Source of the DNA: Rikenellaceae bacterium
Lineage (GTDB): Bacteria > Bacteroidota > Bacteroidia > Bacteroidales > Rikenellaceae
Direction of reading: 5' to 3'
Assembly (NCBI GenBank): GCA_015059905.1
Contig: SUZN01000002.1
Location: forward strand, 417,152 to 481,151
DNA length: 64,000 bases
Made by a program: the position numbers and the translations under genes. The stretch's first letter is position 1; every line of letters starts with the position of its first letter. The notes beneath the pieces were generated by a model. It did no database searches. It worked only from the letters and a program-made list of their open reading frames with translations, and was not told the DNA's origin. Shown here in pieces: positions 60,747-64,000 of this stretch.

Positions 60747-61766
60747 CTATACCATCCACGGATTCCTATATGGATCATAGTCGTTCTGGAATGTAGCCAG
60801 TTGCCAATCGGTGACTGGCTTTTTTGTCTCATCGACCTTGCGTGGAATCTGTGGGTTAAGTCGTAGTTTGGCCGCATCGTTGAGCCACTTCATAGAGTCC
60901 TCATAGTCTCGCATACGCACTGCACTTACATTGTTTGGAGCAATGAGTTTCGTGAGCTCATAGACTGCCAAACGCACCATATGCTTCTTGAGATTGTAGT
61001 TGCGTGGATCGTGCAACGAGAGGTTGTTGCCAAGTTCCGGTAGATCAGCATTGACATCTGTTTCGGGATAGAACACACGCCCCTCAAACACTACATATTC
61101 GTGCTCCGACAACTCATAGTCGTTGTATGCCGAATCGTAGTCAGCAATCGCACCCCAGCAATCCGATGTTAGCGGGTCTATATTGTTGTCAAAGCCATCA
61201 AGCGTCATCAATGTATAGAACGCTCCTTCATATTCTACAACAGCCCACAACGGATAGTCAATAGGCTGCCATAGCGTTGTTTCTGACTCAATCCAACCGC
61301 CAACCATAGGAATACGAATATCATCGAACTTATAGCCATTCTCCGAAAGACATAGATAGACCACGCCATTGTAATTCACTTTGTCGCCCGGATAGTAGGT
61401 GTTGAACTGCGAGTAGGCAGGAACTTGCGAAGCATCGATATTGATATCTGTTGACTCCTCCCAATAAACCACTGTCGCAGGCTTGCGATAACCACTGATA
61501 GAGCGGATAACCTCGTGTATCTGCCCATCGAAGTAGATATGTACGCTTACGGGATAAGTTATACGCCTATCGTAGTCAGCGATATACTTTCCCTTCGCTA
61601 ATTCCTTCTCCACCTCGTAGTTCTCCGAGAGGTACTCTACGATGCTCATCTCTGCCGACTGCTCGGCCTGAATAAAGCGTTCATCGTTACCACGAGTAAG
61701 TTGCTGCAAAGCCTCCTGAGTGATTATACCCAAGTAGTCGCTATTATTTAGAAATCGTCTGTACAT
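60747..61766 (-). CDS. Phage head-tail connector-like protein with inserted binding modules
   Basis: The 339-residue protein has an N-terminal part (about 1-90: MYRRFLNNSDYLGIITQEAL..., helical) and a C-terminal part (about 250-320: KKHMVRLAVYELTKLIAPNN..., then MRDYEDSMKWLNDAAKL) that together look like the gp36/DUF1320 head-tail connector fold. Between them lie segments of the type YYPGDKVNYNGVVYLCLSEN and EYEGAFYTLMTLDG and HEYVVFEGRVFYP, similar to small carbohydrate-binding CBM5/12-like modules. It follows the terminase by 11 bases on the same strand. The structural role is inferred from position. Confidence 0.6.
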   Translation of the reverse strand: MYRRFLNNSDYLGIITQEALQQLTRGNDERFIQAEQSAEMSIVEYLSENYEVEKELAKGKYIADYDRRITYPVSVHIYFDGQIHEVIRSISGYRKPATVVYWEESTDINIDASQVPAYSQFNTYYPGDKVNYNGVVYLCLSENGYKFDDIRIPMVGGWIESETTLWQPIDYPLWAVVEYEGAFYTLMTLDGFDNNIDPLTSDCWGAIADYDSAYNDYELSEHEYVVFEGRVFYPETDVNADLPELGNNLSLHDPRNYNLKKHMVRLAVYELTKLIAPNNVSAVRMRDYEDSMKWLNDAAKLRLNPQIPRKVDETKKPVTDWQLATFQNDYDPYRNPWMV

Positions 61767-61777
61767 ATCTGTTCCGT

Positions 61778-63367
61778 TTAGTAGTTAAATCCTTCGCTAA
61801 TTACCGATGTCGATACCACATATCCGTTGCCATCGCCACCGCTCTTGTATTTGTACCAGCTATCACGCAGGTAGTAGCAGAGCAAGTAATCGAGGCAGTC
61901 GGAAAGGTGTCCGTATCGCTCATATTTTACGCCTGTTTTTGGGTCTGTGGTCTTCTGCTTACTCTTTGTGCCATCCTCGTTGCGGAGCTGGTAGATGAGG
62001 TCCTGAGTGAGTTTGCGGCACTTAATATCTATTTGTATCTCCCAGCCATTGTAGCCATCGAAAACCTCATTGACAAACTCGCATCGTGTAACTTGTGGCG
62101 GTTGCTTGCGGAGTAGTTTTACCTTTGGTCTCAAGATGCCTTTGCCAAAGGTGTCCACAATGATTGTGTAGTTGTTGATGCCATCCTCATTGGTTGTTGA
62201 GCGTTGCAATCCAGACGGGTCACCCGTAACATCCACGCCGCCGATATGCTTATCTCGATAGAGTTTTAGTCGTACCTTGCGAGCAAGTGCAGGCGTATTG
62301 TTCTCCTTATCTTCGGGCTTACCGAGTATCTCTTCGAGGATATAGACCTTCTTGTTGTCGTAGTCAATCTGTGCCGATAGCACAGACATCTGCGGAGCCA
62401 CATTGAAGTCCCATACTGTGATGAGTGGTTTTGTCGGGTCGTAGACCTTCTCTTTGAGGTTTGTGATAAGGTGCTTTGCTCCATCGAAACGGTTGTAGAT
62501 AGCCATATCATTTGCCTCCACAAAGTCCCAGTTACCATAGAGCAAACGCTCCTTTGTTGCCTGGTCTCGAATCTTATTCAAGGCAGCCTCATAGACCTGA
62601 CGGAATGCGATGTTCGGGTTATCAAACACCGAGAACGGAACATACGCCTCTCCCTCATGACATACCACCTTATCGCCATTCTCATCCTGCACGAAGCGGC
62701 TACGCACCCAATTGATAGTCGGGTTGGTCGTGAGCAGCATTCGTGGAGTCTTGAAGGTCTCATGGGTACGCCAACGAAGACGCGAGAACAACACCTCCAC
62801 AGCCTTTTCGGAAATCTCCGACACCTCATCGACCATAGCGATTGTGTACTCCGAAGAACCGAATCGCTCGAAATTGGGGTCCGAGGGAATGTCGGCCATC
62901 TCCTTCATAATGATAACCGAATCGTTCCAGAATGTGAGCGTACCTTCAAGGTTGTTAATCTTGTAGTTCACATCCTCTTTCAAGCCCCAATCCTTCAAGA
63001 TGGTTTTGATGGTGTTCCAAGTGGACTCTTTGAGCGATTTGAGCGTCTTACGAGCCACCACAGCACGGATATTCTCGAAACGCATACACGACGAGACGAG
63101 CCATACGCTGCCGACATACGACTTACCACCTCCTGCAGCTCCACCTCCCAATATTAGCTGGGGAAGATTTTGCGACTTACAATGCTTACACTGCGGCTTG
63201 TATTGAGGGTTCTTCTGCTGGTCATAGCCAACAAGAACCTGCTCGATCTCAGACCCACAATGTGGACAGTAGTTGGGTTGCAGAAGTTTCCACAACTCAT
63301 ACTGCCGAGGGGAGGGGCTGAAGTCGATATGAATGTTGCGCGGTGCTTTGAGTTTATTGACCGCCAT
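61778..63367 (-). CDS. Phage terminase large subunit
   Basis: A 529-residue DNA-packaging motor. Walker A GGGAAGGGKS (about 74-83) and Walker B IAMVDEVSEIS (about 175-185) form the ATPase; the C-terminal nuclease starts with VWDFNVAPQMSVL (acidic Asp about 317) and continues to the end. Just before Walker A is a zinc-ribbon-like insert with Cys34, Cys37, Cys60 and Cys63 (YCPHCG and PQCKHCK). It lies between a DUF5675 gene and the connector-like gene. A small terminase subunit gene should lie beyond the window edge. Confidence 0.92.
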   Translation of the reverse strand: MAVNKLKAPRNIHIDFSPSPRQYELWKLLQPNYCPHCGSEIEQVLVGYDQQKNPQYKPQCKHCKSQNLPQLILGGGAAGGGKSYVGSVWLVSSCMRFENIRAVVARKTLKSLKESTWNTIKTILKDWGLKEDVNYKINNLEGTLTFWNDSVIIMKEMADIPSDPNFERFGSSEYTIAMVDEVSEISEKAVEVLFSRLRWRTHETFKTPRMLLTTNPTINWVRSRFVQDENGDKVVCHEGEAYVPFSVFDNPNIAFRQVYEAALNKIRDQATKERLLYGNWDFVEANDMAIYNRFDGAKHLITNLKEKVYDPTKPLITVWDFNVAPQMSVLSAQIDYDNKKVYILEEILGKPEDKENNTPALARKVRLKLYRDKHIGGVDVTGDPSGLQRSTTNEDGINNYTIIVDTFGKGILRPKVKLLRKQPPQVTRCEFVNEVFDGYNGWEIQIDIKCRKLTQDLIYQLRNEDGTKSKQKTTDPKTGVKYERYGHLSDCLDYLLCYYLRDSWYKYKSGGDGNGYVVSTSVISEGFNY

Positions 63368-63370
63368 TGC

Positions 63371-63805
63371 TTAGTAGATTTCAATGGTGATATCCTTCTC
63401 CTTTTCAAGAAGAGCATAGAGTTTCTTGAAGGTCGCACGAGAGTTGATGACCTTGCCCTTGACAGAGTTCTCACCAACGATGATGCAACCGCCCGAATCA
63501 TCCTCGGTGTTGCCCCAGTGAATCAGAATACCCAAGAAGTGAGGGACACCGTGCAGATACGGCATCTTGCGCTTGAACTTTGGGCTGTACTCCAAAGAAA
63601 TCTTATATGTACCGGTTGGAATTGCGGTGCGAGCATATACCTTCTCCTTGCACTTGCACGGAATCCAGCGCGAGGTATTAGGACAACTATCGGGAAGTTC
63701 ACGGATAACATCCTCGATAGTGTTACAGAAAAATGTGCCGTCAATACTGAGGTCGCCGATAGTATATTTCGACCCCTTGAATTTGCGTCTTAACGATAAC
63801 TTCAT
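63371..63805 (-). CDS. DUF5675 family phage protein
   Basis: The 144-residue protein matches the DUF5675 family of Bacteroidales phages: GDLSIDGTFFCNTIEDVIRE, TAIPTGTYKISLEYSPKFK and the motif ILIHWGNTEDDSGGCIIVGEN. It is encoded just upstream of the large terminase. The His-to-SGGC spacing (H...S-G-G-C) is like that of L,D-transpeptidases, so a peptidoglycan-related activity may be considered, though this is not established. Length and composition are normal for the family. Confidence 0.78.
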   Translation of the reverse strand: MKLSLRRKFKGSKYTIGDLSIDGTFFCNTIEDVIRELPDSCPNTSRWIPCKCKEKVYARTAIPTGTYKISLEYSPKFKRKMPYLHGVPHFLGILIHWGNTEDDSGGCIIVGENSVKGKVINSRATFKKLYALLEKEKDITIEIY

Positions 63806-63973
63806 ACTCTAATCTTTTTATTGAAAGAGTAGAGAAAAGACGCGATTGAAGTTTATATAATAAAAAAGAGGATAGTGTAAAATGAACTGTGTCAAGCAAG
63901 AATAAAGTTTTATTTTTGTAACATACAGTAACGATGAAAAAAGAAGTAGATTTAGAATTTGCTGTAGATTTGT

Positions 63974-63981
63974 TATATTTG
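63974..63981 (+). promoter_or_regulatory. -7-like element near the window edge
   Basis: TATATTTG reads to the right, so a gene may start beyond the window. The -33 side is unclear. Confidence 0.35.
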
Positions 63982-64000
63982 CACCGATAAATCGAAATTT

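Noticed and set aside
62471..63157. A 228-codon plus-strand frame opposite the terminase
   Set aside because: The terminase ATPase and zinc ribbon are clear on the minus strand.

Overview
The window is a piece of a Bacteroidales chromosome, possibly from the Rikenellaceae/Alistipes side of the order (genus is a guess). The support is: promoters of the Bacteroidetes type (TTTG about 19-21 bases before TAnnTTTG), Bacteroidales-specific families (NVEALA-type secreted peptides, DUF3244, 6-bladed propeller lipoproteins, transmembrane TPR regulators) and a Na+-dependent methylmalonyl-CoA decarboxylase cluster. No rRNA and no CRISPR array were seen.

1-23.3 kb is ordinary core genome of moderate GC. 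In order: the 5' part of obg, a TonB-receptor-like barrel, pepD, two small membrane-protein/regulator modules (DUF2975 + XRE; two paralogous membrane proteins + winged helix), the rplM-rpsI-rpsB-tsf cluster, the propionate cluster mce-mmdA-mmdD-mmdC-mmdB with meaB across a divergent promoter region, a divergent PLP beta-eliminating lyase, an L,D-transpeptidase with a sirtuin, an SPFH/ribbon-helix-helix/small-membrane-protein operon, a secreted EEP hydrolase and two identical tRNA-Pro genes.

23.3-33.3 kb is accessory DNA starting straight after the tRNA-Pro pair. It holds palindromes and a tRNA-3'-end-like scar, a damaged type III-like restriction-modification locus (coiled-coil membrane protein, complete Mod, nuclease end of Res only), an RNase H, a DUF4143-type AAA ATPase preceded by a four-unit repeat of 32-base period, and decayed prophage genes including a frameshifted one.

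33.4-57.8 kb is a large AT-rich locus for secreted peptides. It has a DUF3244 protein, a membrane-spanning TPR/HTH regulator, membrane thioredoxin-fold proteins, two nearly identical DUF1573 genes, three NVEALA-like precursors with the same leader but unrelated cysteine-rich C-termini, three propeller lipoproteins, an O-antigen-ligase-like/TPR protein, a type I signal peptidase and a transglutaminase-like lipoprotein. A GC-richer RND efflux operon (outer membrane factor, adaptor, two RND pumps) sits in the middle (41.6-50.5 kb). Part of the locus (DUF1573 + precursor leader) is a 577-base duplication, so this looks like a family diversifying by cassette copying. This is the most interesting part of the window.

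57.9-60.7 kb is a compact type II-short CBASS anti-phage operon: HNH-SAVED effector, CD-NTase, E2-like enzyme. It abuts 60.7-64 kb, a minus-strand prophage morphogenesis segment (DUF5675, large terminase, a connector-like protein with inserted binding modules).

All calls come from reading the sequence and family knowledge; no database search was run.
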